Positions 1 to 7,209 of a stretch of DNA of 24,497 bases are shown here, piece after piece. A program made the position numbers and the translations under genes. Numbering within the stretch: position 1 is the first letter of the stretch; the number at the start of each line of letters is the position of its first letter. This DNA comes from an uncultured Clostridia bacterium (GTDB lineage: Bacteria > Bacillota > Clostridia > UBA1381): contig CAKSRS010000041.1 of assembly GCA_934487205.1 (NCBI GenBank), forward strand, positions 1-24,497. Reading direction: 5' to 3'. The notes below the pieces were generated by a model. It had not been told where the DNA came from. It saw only the letters and a program-made list of their open reading frames with translations, and ran no database searches.

Positions 1-186
1 TTCGTCCATGTGCGCGGCAATCATGACCTTTTTGTCACCGTTTCCGCGCTTTACCGCTATCAGATTTCCGATTGAATCGACGGTTATCTCGTCCGCATAC
101 GGCGCTATATGTTTTTTTATCAGTTCTCGAACGGCTGTTTCGCTGCCGCTGACGCCGTCCGTATTTGTCAGTGTTTCTATAAGCAT
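1..186 (-). CDS. M42 family metallo-aminopeptidase, N-terminal part (cut by window edge)
   Basis: Only the first 62 codons lie in the window; the gene runs off the left edge. The translation reads MLIETLTNTDGVSGSE and reaches AAHMDE at residues 57-62, which matches the first metal-binding His-x-Asp motif of M42 (PepA/FrvX/YsdC-type) cobalt/zinc aminopeptidases. It resembles the upstream gene product at the same positions (AHCDE at 62-66), so the two are paralogs. I chose the ATG at 184-186 because GGAGG at 194-198 lies 7 bases upstream; an in-frame ATG at 190-192 is too close to that site. The start overlaps the end of the preceding M42 gene by 10 bases, so translation is probably coupled. 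M42 enzymes form large cytoplasmic tetrahedral assemblies that trim peptides. Substrate preference cannot be read from this fragment. Confidence 0.85.
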   Translation of the reverse strand, partial: MLIETLTNTDGVSGSETAVRELIKKHIAPYADEITVDSIGNLIAVKRGNGDKKVMIAAHMDE

Positions 187-1217
187 AGCCATTCCTCCAT
201 ATCATCACCGAAATTTTGTATAAACGCCGTCAGTAAATCCGAAACCGCCTCTACATCGGATACTGCCAATGTTTCCACCGACGTGTGCATATACTTGAGT
301 GGAATGGACAAAAGCCCTGTCGGTATGCCCTCGCGCACCACCTGCATTACCCACGCGTCGGTTCCGGTGTCGCCGCCGTCCACGTCAACCTCTGTTTTTA
401 TGCGATACTTTTCCGCCGTATTCATCAGTCGTTCATACACCTTCGGGTGAATGTTCGGACCGCATGTTACAACAGCGCCGCAACCTGTTTCGTACGCGGA
501 ATATGAGTTATCCGGCGTAATTCCGTGGCAAACATCAATGGCAATCGCAATATCCGGATTGACGCTGTAACACGCCGTCATTGCGCCGTATCCGCCGACT
601 TCCTCCTGCACAGACAAAACGGCATATACATCAACTTCCGTATTTATTCTTCTCAGATTTTTCATCACGGTTAATATTGCCGCAACACTCGCGCGGTCAT
701 CAAGCGATTTTCCCGACATTTGTCCGCCCAAAAGCTCACCGGACGATTGCGACAGCGTGATGCTGTCACCCACGCTTACGAGTGAGCGCACCGTTTCTGC
801 CGAGAGTCCCGTATCAACCGCCATATCGGAAAGTCCCGCGCTTTTTTTCGCCTCGCCGCGGTTTTGTATATGCGGCGGCTTTGCGCCGACTACACCCTTT
901 ATATCCCGTTTTCCGTGTATAATCACTTCCGCCGCAGGCAATATCCGCGGGTCTACGCCGCCGACATTTACCACGCTTATAAATCCGCGCTCATCAATAT
1001 TTTTCACCATTAACCCGATTTCATCGCAATGTGCCTCAATCAGGATTTTTTTTGCATTTTGTTTCCCGCAGCGCTTTACAGCTATAATGCTGCCCATTCT
1101 GTCGATTGACACCTCGTCGCAATACGGTTTGAAAAGTTCCGCAATTTTGTCGGAAATTCTGTATTCAAATCCCGATATGCCGCGCATATCGCTTAATTTT
1201 TTTATAAGCTCCTTCAA
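177..1217 (-). CDS. M42 family metallo-aminopeptidase
   Basis: This is a full-length (346 aa) M42 peptidase, a cytoplasmic di-metal aminopeptidase that removes N-terminal residues from short peptides. Family landmarks are all present: AHCDE with His63 and Asp65, GKSLDDR with the bridging Asp around 173-174, QEEVGG with the catalytic/ligand Glu pair 205-206, IDVCHG with Asp228, and KYMHTS with His311. The start codon is TTG at 1215-1217. It is supported by AAAGGAAG at 1226-1233, 8 bases upstream, and no in-frame ATG competes. The gene follows murD after 14 bases, and its ribosome binding site overlaps the murD stop. It overlaps the next M42 gene by 10 bases, so murD and the two peptidases form one transcription unit. 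M42 members are often annotated as glutamyl aminopeptidase, deblocking aminopeptidase or endoglucanase M; the sequence does not decide between these. Confidence 0.93.
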   Translation of the reverse strand: MKELIKKLSDMRGISGFEYRISDKIAELFKPYCDEVSIDRMGSIIAVKRCGKQNAKKILIEAHCDEIGLMVKNIDERGFISVVNVGGVDPRILPAAEVIIHGKRDIKGVVGAKPPHIQNRGEAKKSAGLSDMAVDTGLSAETVRSLVSVGDSITLSQSSGELLGGQMSGKSLDDRASVAAILTVMKNLRRINTEVDVYAVLSVQEEVGGYGAMTACYSVNPDIAIAIDVCHGITPDNSYSAYETGCGAVVTCGPNIHPKVYERLMNTAEKYRIKTEVDVDGGDTGTDAWVMQVVREGIPTGLLSIPLKYMHTSVETLAVSDVEAVSDLLTAFIQNFGDDMEEWLCL

Positions 1218-1231
1218 ATATCACACTTCCT

Positions 1232-2587
1232 TTAAAGTTCATTTACAAGTTTTTTGAAAAGATTTCCGCGTTCTTCAAAATTAGCAAACATATCAAAACT
1301 TGTCGACGCCGGCGAAAGCAGCACAACATCTCCGCTTTTTGCCCTGTCATGCGCAATTTTTACAACTTCATCATAGCTTTCGGCGCGAATTATTTCCAAA
1401 TCATTGCATTTTCCGGTTTTTCTGACGGCGTCTTCAATCTTATCTGCCGTTTTTCCGATTAAAATCAAAAGTTTGACCTTCTCCGCTATTGCGGGACCAA
1501 CATCGTCATACGGAATACCCTTATCCTTTCCGCCTGCAATAAGTATAACCTTATCCGCAAATACCTTCAGCGTATTTATCGTTCTGTTCGGACTCGAATC
1601 AATAGAACTGTTATAATATCTTACGCCGTCAAGCGTGCGGACAAGCTCTATGCGGTGTTCTACGCCGCCGAATGTTTTTGCAATATTTTGTATCACGGTA
1701 TCACTTGCCAACCCCTCAACCGCCGCTATAGCTGCCATATAATTTTCCACATTATGCATGCCGGGGATTTTAATATCGTTTATATTGAGAACGGGCTCAC
1801 TTCCGCGCATAATCATGTCACCGTCAAGGTGAATATATGCGTCGCCCTTTGACGTAAATTCCACACACTTGCCGCGTGCCTCTTTGCCTATTTTTGCCGT
1901 TTCCTCATTTGCGGCATTTACAACAAGCTTATCGCCCTTACCCTGATATAACATAATATTTTTCTTTGCATCAATATACTCCCGATAATCTTTATGCACA
2001 TCAAGATGATTCGGGCTCAGATTTGTTATAACCGCAATTTGCGGCGATTTACGCATTGTATGAAGTTGAAAGCTTGAAAGTTCAAGTATTACCCAGTCAT
2101 TTTCCGACATATTTTCAGCGTCGGCAAGCAGCGGATTTCCAATATTTCCGCCCAACCATGTTTTATATCCCGATTCCGTCATCATTTTGTATATCAATGT
2201 TGTTGTGGTTGTTTTTCCGTCGCTGCCCGTAACAGCAATTATTTTAGCCGGACATATATCGAAAAACACCTCCATCTCGCTTGTTACAATACTTCCGCGC
2301 GCCTTTGCGGCAAGAAGTGCGGGGTTGTCAAACCTCAATCCCGGCGTTTTGAAAATAATCTCACCCGTTAGATTATCAAGATAGTTTTCCCCCGTCACAA
2401 AATTTATCCCCAATGCGGAAAATTCATCATAATTTTCGCCAAGCTGCTCTTTTGTGCTCTTATCATAAACGGTCACGTCCGCTCCGAGCCGTACAAGGTA
2501 CTTTATGAGCGGTCGGTTGGAAATTCCCAAACCAATAACCGATATTTTTTTATTTTTTACTGTATTTTTAAATTCATTTACATTCAT
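1232..2587 (-). CDS. murD: UDP-N-acetylmuramoyl-L-alanine:D-glutamate ligase MurD
   Basis: MurD adds D-glutamate to UDP-MurNAc-L-Ala in the cytoplasmic phase of peptidoglycan synthesis, using ATP. The 451 aa protein has the N-terminal Rossmann-like domain (VIGLGISNRP, 17-26), the Mur ATP-binding loop GSDGKTTTT (121-129), ELSSFQL (169-175), the NHLDVH motif (193-198), a Lys around 208 in the place of the carbamylated Lys, GMHNVENYMAA (276-286) and the C-terminal ligase domain with LLSPASTSFDMF (423-434). The ATG at 2585-2587 was chosen because GGAGG at 2595-2599 lies 7 bases upstream; longer readings would begin upstream of the promoter found here. One conserved site looks altered: the C-domain motif usually like YNDSxA(T/S)xP reads YNSSIDSSP at 325-333. 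It is first in a unit with two M42 peptidases. Confidence 0.95.
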   Translation of the reverse strand: MNVNEFKNTVKNKKISVIGLGISNRPLIKYLVRLGADVTVYDKSTKEQLGENYDEFSALGINFVTGENYLDNLTGEIIFKTPGLRFDNPALLAAKARGSIVTSEMEVFFDICPAKIIAVTGSDGKTTTTTLIYKMMTESGYKTWLGGNIGNPLLADAENMSENDWVILELSSFQLHTMRKSPQIAVITNLSPNHLDVHKDYREYIDAKKNIMLYQGKGDKLVVNAANEETAKIGKEARGKCVEFTSKGDAYIHLDGDMIMRGSEPVLNINDIKIPGMHNVENYMAAIAAVEGLASDTVIQNIAKTFGGVEHRIELVRTLDGVRYYNSSIDSSPNRTINTLKVFADKVILIAGGKDKGIPYDDVGPAIAEKVKLLILIGKTADKIEDAVRKTGKCNDLEIIRAESYDEVVKIAHDRAKSGDVVLLSPASTSFDMFANFEERGNLFKKLVNEL

Positions 2588-2606
2588 AGCTATACCTCCA
2601 TATTTT

Positions 2607-2635
2607 ATTATACCACATTTCGGTATAAATAACAA
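2607..2635 (-). promoter_or_regulatory. sigma-A-type promoter of murD
   Basis: The minus strand carries TTGTTA (-35, 2630-2635), a 17-base spacer and TATAAT (-10, 2607-2612), with TG one base before the -10 (extended -10). It lies just downstream of the ispH-rpsA terminator and about 20 bases before the murD start. Transcription would begin near 2600, giving a very short leader that starts almost at the ribosome binding site. A perfect 6-base inverted repeat (TATACC/GGTATA, 2609-2627) covers the -10 and the spacer. Confidence 0.8.
2609..2627. repeat. inverted repeat over the murD promoter (possible operator)
   Basis: TATACC at 2609-2614 and GGTATA at 2622-2627 are perfect inverted arms separated by 7 bases. 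The repeat covers most of the -10 element and the near part of the spacer, where a bound repressor would block RNA polymerase. AT-rich promoters yield such short palindromes by chance fairly often, so the operator role is inference. Confidence 0.4.
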
Positions 2636-2646
2636 TATTTTCATGG

Positions 2647-2683
2647 AAAAAAACCGTATCCGGATAAAATCCATGATACGGTT
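2647..2683 (-). terminator. rho-independent terminator after ispH-rpsA
   Basis: On the minus strand AACCGTATC pairs with GATACGGTT (2675-2683 and 2652-2660), a perfect 9-base stem. The loop contains a further GGAT/ATCC pairing, and a run of seven T follows (2647-2653). The stem begins about 10 bases past the ispH-rpsA stop. A T run also follows the stem on the plus strand (2685-2691), so the structure could work in both directions, although no plus-strand gene points into it. Confidence 0.9.
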
Positions 2684-2693
2684 CTTTTTTTAA

Positions 2694-4727
2694 TTATTCA
2701 GCGTCCGATGTTTCTTCCTCTGCCGCTTCTTCCGCGATAAACTTTTCGATATCTACCGGTACATTTTCTTCAACGGGTTCAGCCGGAACTTCCGGTGCCT
2801 TTTCTTCAACTTCCGGTTTTTCTTCTTCAGCCGGCTCAATTAAAGCTCTGATTGAAAGGCTGATTTTGTTTGCGTCCCAATCAACGTCTATAACCTTAGT
2901 TTCAACCTCTTCACCGATTGTGAGAACATCTTCCGGTCTGCCTATTCTTCTGTCAGCAATTTGCGAAATGTGGATAAGACCGTCCACGTTAGGTATAATT
3001 TCAGCAAATGCGCCGAAAGGCATCATGCGTACAATCTTACATTTGATAACATCGCCGACATTAATCTTTGATTTTGCGATAACCCACGGGTTGTCCTCTG
3101 CCTTTTTGTAGCCAAGCGAAATCTTCTTTGTTTCCGGATTGATATCCTTAATGTAAACGGTGAGTGTGTCACCCTCTTTAACAACCTCTGACGGGTGCTT
3201 AATCTTGTTCCATGACAGTTCCGAAATGTGTACAAGACCGTCAATTCCGCCCAAGTCAACAAATGCGCCGAAAGATGTAATCGACTTAACAACGCCTGTG
3301 TATTCCTTACCGATTTCAGCGTTTGCCCAGAATTTCTCCTCAGCGGCTTTCTTTTCCTCCTCAAGGATAACTCTTACGGAACCGACAACACGTTTTCTTC
3401 TCTCATCAATTTCGATAAGACGCATTTTTACGGTAGTGTTAAGTAAAGTTTCAAGATCCTGTACATAGCGGAGCGAAACCTGCTTTGCCGGGATAAATAC
3501 CTGTGAATCGTTAACAAGCGCAATTATGCCGCCGCGGACAACCTTAATGATTTTACCTTCAACAATTTCCTTGTTTTCAAAAGCTTCCTTCATCTTGTTC
3601 CAGCTTTCCATTGCAACAAGTTTCTTTCTCGAAAGAACAACCTTGCCCTCTGCATCGTTTACGCCGACAACATAAACCTTAATAGTATCGCCGACATTTA
3701 CAATGTCTGATGTCTTTAAATACGGATCATCTGAAAGCTGATCGGCTGCAAGCTGGCCGTTGTATTTAAAACCGCCGAGGTCAACAATAACCTCATTGTT
3801 GCGTACTTCAACAACTGTTGCGTCAACAATATCTCCATTATTTAAAGTTTTGCTTTCGGACTGCTCAAGCAGTTCTGCGAAATTCTCCTCATTTTTGATT
3901 TTTTCTTCCATCGTTGTGAAAACCTCCTCGATAGTACGTGCAGGAGTTGAGGCACCCGCCGTAATACCTATCTTTTTATTTTTTAAATTTATATTCTGAG
4001 GGATATCCTCAAAACTTTCAATGAAATATGTTTCGGAGCATTGCCCGCACGCAATCTGATACAGCTTTTTTGTATTGGAGCTCTGCTTTCCGCCGATGAC
4101 GAACATTATATCCGATTCGGCAGATAATTCATAAGCCTCCTCTTGCCTATTCTTCGTCGCACTACATATTGTATCAAAAACTACTACCATTTTGCAAGTG
4201 TTTTTGACATTTTGTACGATTTGCACAAAAACTTTTTTATTTATTGTTGTTTGTGCTACAATACATATAGGTTTTTCGGCAAATTTTTCCGGCATTTTAA
4301 AGCTTTCGTCATAAGTTATCACGGCACTGTCGTTGCACCAACCGTTAATTCCTATAACTTCCGGGTGAGTTTCGTCGCCGATAATTAAAATCTGGTACCC
4401 GTTTTTGTGGTGTTCATTCACAATTTTGTGAATTTTTTCCACAAACGGACATGTAAGGTCGATATAATTTCTCCCCTCAAGCTCATCCATAACCGATTTT
4501 TTTACACCGTGCGCACGGATAATCACCGTGTTTTCGAGCGGAATATCGCGTACATTATCGTATGCCTTAATGCCGTGCCGCTCCAAATCCTCGACAACTT
4601 GTCTGTTATGGATAAGATGCCCCAAGGTCGCAATTTTTTCCGAATTATTTATTGTTTCATAAGTTTTGTCCACCGCGCGCCGAACGCCGTAACAAAACCC
4701 TGCTGTTTTTGCAAGTTTAATACTCAT
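2694..4727 (-). CDS. ispH-rpsA: fused 4-hydroxy-3-methylbut-2-enyl diphosphate reductase IspH / ribosomal protein S1
   Basis: This is one 677 aa reading frame with two parts. Residues 1-275 are IspH, the [4Fe-4S] enzyme making IPP and DMAPP in the last step of the MEP isoprenoid pathway. Cluster cysteines are Cys12 (GFCYGVRRAV), Cys93 (LTCPFV) and Cys188 (DTICSATKNRQ); the active-site HPEV is at 121-124, with His40 and His73 also conserved. Residues about 296-630 hold four S1 RNA-binding domains (about 296-370, 387-453, 472-540, 556-628); the last two have the classic FGAFxxL/I...GLxHIS pattern. A very acidic Glu-rich tail follows (631-677). S1-like proteins bind mRNA on the 30S subunit. Such fusions are known in Clostridia, so this is not an assembly error. 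The start overlaps the plsC stop (ATGA), with GGAG just upstream. The gene ends the uvrC-to-ispH unit. Confidence 0.95.
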   Translation of the reverse strand: MSIKLAKTAGFCYGVRRAVDKTYETINNSEKIATLGHLIHNRQVVEDLERHGIKAYDNVRDIPLENTVIIRAHGVKKSVMDELEGRNYIDLTCPFVEKIHKIVNEHHKNGYQILIIGDETHPEVIGINGWCNDSAVITYDESFKMPEKFAEKPICIVAQTTINKKVFVQIVQNVKNTCKMVVVFDTICSATKNRQEEAYELSAESDIMFVIGGKQSSNTKKLYQIACGQCSETYFIESFEDIPQNINLKNKKIGITAGASTPARTIEEVFTTMEEKIKNEENFAELLEQSESKTLNNGDIVDATVVEVRNNEVIVDLGGFKYNGQLAADQLSDDPYLKTSDIVNVGDTIKVYVVGVNDAEGKVVLSRKKLVAMESWNKMKEAFENKEIVEGKIIKVVRGGIIALVNDSQVFIPAKQVSLRYVQDLETLLNTTVKMRLIEIDERRKRVVGSVRVILEEEKKAAEEKFWANAEIGKEYTGVVKSITSFGAFVDLGGIDGLVHISELSWNKIKHPSEVVKEGDTLTVYIKDINPETKKISLGYKKAEDNPWVIAKSKINVGDVIKCKIVRMMPFGAFAEIIPNVDGLIHISQIADRRIGRPEDVLTIGEEVETKVIDVDWDANKISLSIRALIEPAEEEKPEVEEKAPEVPAEPVEENVPVDIEKFIAEEAAEEETSDAE

Positions 4728-5317
4728 TTTTTCTCCGCTGCCGCACCCATGGAATAGACGCGGTTCATTATTGATGTACTGATTTCGGTCAGTTTTTCCA
4801 CCGACAGCTTTTCGTCATAATATTCATCAAGATAAATCGGCTCGCCGTATGTGATCGTCACCCTGTGCAGCCATCGGTATTTTCCCGAAATTGCTACAGG
4901 AACAACCGGCACCTTCGCGTGAGTAGCAATCATTGCCACGCCCGGCTTAATATCAGCTTTTTCACCTTCGCGCACACGTTTTCCCTCCGGAAACATAATC
5001 ATAATCTGTTTATTTTTAAGAATGGATAAAGATGTTTTAATCGCACCTATATCGCCCTTTCCGCGGTGAACTGGAAAGGCGCCGAATTTGCGTAAAAATG
5101 CGCCGAAAATCTTATTTTTAAACAGTTCGCTTTTCGCCATAAACGAAAGCTTGCGCGGCGATGTCATCATAACAACCAGCGGATCCCAGTTGCTCCTGTG
5201 ATTTATCGCGAAAATTGCGCCGCCTTCCTTCATGACATTTTCCTTGCCGACCGTCTTAATTCTGAATATAAAAAACGTGGCAAAGCGCAAAATACCTTTT
5301 GCAATGTAATAGACCAT
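4724..5317 (-). CDS. plsC: 1-acyl-sn-glycerol-3-phosphate acyltransferase (PlsC family)
   Basis: PlsC transfers an acyl chain to lysophosphatidic acid, making phosphatidic acid for membrane phospholipids at the inner face of the membrane. The 197 aa protein shows all four family motifs: NHRSNWDP (39-46, with the catalytic His40 and Asp45), the FPVHRGKGD block (81-89), FPEGKR (109-114) and VPVVPVAI (136-143). A hydrophobic N-terminus fits membrane association. The reading frame also allows a GTG one codon earlier (5318-5320). I prefer the ATG at 5315-5317 because GGAGG at 5325-5329 is 7 bases away, against 4 for the GTG. The ATG shares one base with the cmk stop (TGATG), and the gene end overlaps the ispH-rpsA start by 4 bases, so all three are tightly coupled. 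The exact acyl acceptor is inferred from the family. Confidence 0.92.
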   Translation of the reverse strand: MVYYIAKGILRFATFFIFRIKTVGKENVMKEGGAIFAINHRSNWDPLVVMMTSPRKLSFMAKSELFKNKIFGAFLRKFGAFPVHRGKGDIGAIKTSLSILKNKQIMIMFPEGKRVREGEKADIKPGVAMIATHAKVPVVPVAISGKYRWLHRVTITYGEPIYLDEYYDEKLSVEKLTEISTSIMNRVYSMGAAAEKK

Positions 5318-5976
5318 CACTCTGCCTCCTTTATCAATTCACTCATACGCAGTACGACATCATCTGCCGACATATCGGAAGAATCAATCAGTATAGCGTC
5401 GTCAGCCTGTCTCAGAGGCGCAAATTCACGTTCTGAGTCATTTTTATCCCTATATTCAATATCTTGTTTCACTTTCTCAAAATCGGCTGACATGCCCTTT
5501 TCGAGCATTTCGGCATAACGTCGTCTCGCACGCTCCTCAACAGACGCTGTAAGAAAAATTTTCACTTCCGCGTCCGGCAAAACATAAGTACCAATATCTC
5601 TGCCGTCCATAATAACGTCATTGCCCTCCGCAAGCTTTCGCTGCAGCTCCACAAGCTTAAGGCGCACCGCGGGTATCACCGCAATATTCGACGCGCCAAC
5701 GCTTGCATCCGCCTCGCGGATACGTTCCGACACATCTTTTCCGCAAAGATAAATTCTTTGATTTCCGTTTTCATAAGCGATATCGATTTTTATATTGTCA
5801 AGCACATCTTCCGTCATGTTAAGTGCGTCGATTTTGATGCCGTGTTCAATGGCATAAACCGCCGCTGCGCGATACATCGCGCCCGTATCAATATATATAA
5901 ATCCCAGCTTTTTTGCGCAAAGTCTTGCTATCGTGCTTTTTCCCGCGCCCGCCGGACCGTCAATCGCAACTCTCAT
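5317..5976 (-). CDS. cmk: cytidylate kinase Cmk
   Basis: Cmk phosphorylates CMP and dCMP with ATP, feeding CTP for RNA and CDP-diacylglycerol synthesis. The 219 aa protein begins with the P-loop GPAGAGKST (7-15), followed by DTGAMYRA (30-37), the substrate-binding GRDIGTYVLPDA (125-136), the arginine-rich lid region (149-153) and the RDKNDSER...APLRQADDA block (176-193) typical of bacterial CMP kinases. The ATG at 5974-5976 has GGGAG 7 bases upstream. It lies 12 bases after the BaiN-like gene and overlaps plsC by one base. Cmk, PlsC and IspH-S1 in this order are a recurrent arrangement in Clostridia. Confidence 0.96.
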   Translation of the reverse strand: MRVAIDGPAGAGKSTIARLCAKKLGFIYIDTGAMYRAAAVYAIEHGIKIDALNMTEDVLDNIKIDIAYENGNQRIYLCGKDVSERIREADASVGASNIAVIPAVRLKLVELQRKLAEGNDVIMDGRDIGTYVLPDAEVKIFLTASVEERARRRYAEMLEKGMSADFEKVKQDIEYRDKNDSEREFAPLRQADDAILIDSSDMSADDVVLRMSELIKEAE

Positions 5977-5988
5977 TTTTCCACTCCC

Positions 5989-7209
5989 TTATGCATTTTC
6001 CCCCGCCAAAAATCCGGTGGAATATGCAATTTGTAAATTATATCCGCCCGTATACGCGTCGACATCAATGACTTCGCCGGCAAAATACAATCCGCTGACA
6101 ATTTTTGATTCCATCGTTGACGGGTTTATCTCGGAAACGTCTATCCCGCCCGATGTAATTATGGCCTCATCAATCGGTCTCGTTCCCGTTACCGTCAGCG
6201 TCAGCTTTTTTATAACCTCGCCGAGTCTCACTCTTTCGGCACGCGTAACATTGCATGTTTCCATATGCCCGTCAAGACCCGCTCCTTCTATTATAACAGG
6301 AATTATCGCTTTAGGCAATAGTTCATCTAAAGAATTTTGCAATTGTTTTTTATGAAATTTCTCAAAATCACGCAAAATCCGCTTGTCAAGCTGTTCGGCA
6401 GTCATTGCCGGCTTTAAATCAATTTCGGCTTTTATGCCGTTTTTTCCGTGAATATGGCATGACGCCGACAGTACAATCGGACCCGAAATACCAAAATGTG
6501 TAAAAAGCATTTCGCCGAAATCGGAAAAAATTTCCCGTCCGTTTGCGCCGCGGATTGTAAGCCGCACATTTTTCAGTGAAAGTCCCATAACTTCCCGAAC
6601 CCATTTCTCCTTCGTAACAAGCGGCACAAGCGACGGTTTTGGCATGACAACCGTGTGCCCGAGCCGCTCTGCAAAGCGGTACCCGTCCCCCGTAGAGCCG
6701 GTCAGCGGGTATGATTTTCCGCCCGTCGCTATAATAACGCTGTCGGCGGCGATTACACCGGCGTCCGTTTTGACGCCCGTTACCTTCCCGCCATCGGCCA
6801 TTATTCCCACGGCGCGCCGTTTTACAAGCTGCACATTTTTCCCAAGCGCGTACTTTTTAAGCGCCTCTGCCACATCGCGTGCACTATCGCTTTCCGGGAA
6901 TACCCTTCCGCCGCGCTCCACCTTTGTTTTTACTCCCAAATCTTCCAAAAGAGTTATAATATCATAATTTGTAAAACTGTAAAGCGCGCTGTACAAAAAT
7001 TTCCCGTTAGTCGGGATATTTTCAATAATATCTTCGGTATCGGCAATATTCGTGATATTGCACCGTCCCTTGCCCGTTATGCGCAATTTTTTCCCGAGAA
7101 AATCATTTTTCTCGATGAGAATAACTTTGCTTACGCGATTTTTCAATCTGCCGCACGCAATCATTCCGGCTGGTCCGCCGCCGATTACCGCTACCGTTTT
7201 ATTAATCAT
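5989..7209 (-). CDS. NAD(P)/FAD-dependent oxidoreductase, HI0933/BaiN/YhiN family
   Basis: This is a cytoplasmic flavoprotein of 406 aa. It opens with the dinucleotide-binding motif VIGGGPAG (8-15) and then the family signature GKKLRITGKGRCNITN (39-54). It also has ATGGKSYPLTGSTGDGY (161-177) and the C-terminal FAD-contact block GLYFAGEVIDVDAYTGGYNLQIA (starting at 373). Members are annotated as HI0933-like or BaiN; BaiN acts in bile-acid dehydroxylation in one gut clostridium, but most members lie in core genomes beside cmk and have no proven function. I would not infer bile-acid metabolism here. The start overlaps the RpiR gene stop (ATGA), and the only ribosome-binding-like stretch (GAGG) is 13 bases upstream, so translation likely depends on coupling. 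Confidence 0.9.
   Translation of the reverse strand: MINKTVAVIGGGPAGMIACGRLKNRVSKVILIEKNDFLGKKLRITGKGRCNITNIADTEDIIENIPTNGKFLYSALYSFTNYDIITLLEDLGVKTKVERGGRVFPESDSARDVAEALKKYALGKNVQLVKRRAVGIMADGGKVTGVKTDAGVIAADSVIIATGGKSYPLTGSTGDGYRFAERLGHTVVMPKPSLVPLVTKEKWVREVMGLSLKNVRLTIRGANGREIFSDFGEMLFTHFGISGPIVLSASCHIHGKNGIKAEIDLKPAMTAEQLDKRILRDFEKFHKKQLQNSLDELLPKAIIPVIIEGAGLDGHMETCNVTRAERVRLGEVIKKLTLTVTGTRPIDEAIITSGGIDVSEINPSTMESKIVSGLYFAGEVIDVDAYTGGYNLQIAYSTGFLAGENA

Noticed and set aside
2588..2674. Longer murD start giving 29 extra N-terminal residues
   Set aside because: The extension would run through the promoter and into the terminator hairpin, and the internal ATG has an ideal GGAGG with 7-base spacing and the standard MurD N-terminus.
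3023..3364. Minus-strand alternate-frame open frame of 113 codons inside the S1 part of ispH-rpsA
   Set aside because: It overlaps conserved S1 domains in the true frame; the product is Arg-rich with no family pattern, typical of a frame-shifted reading.
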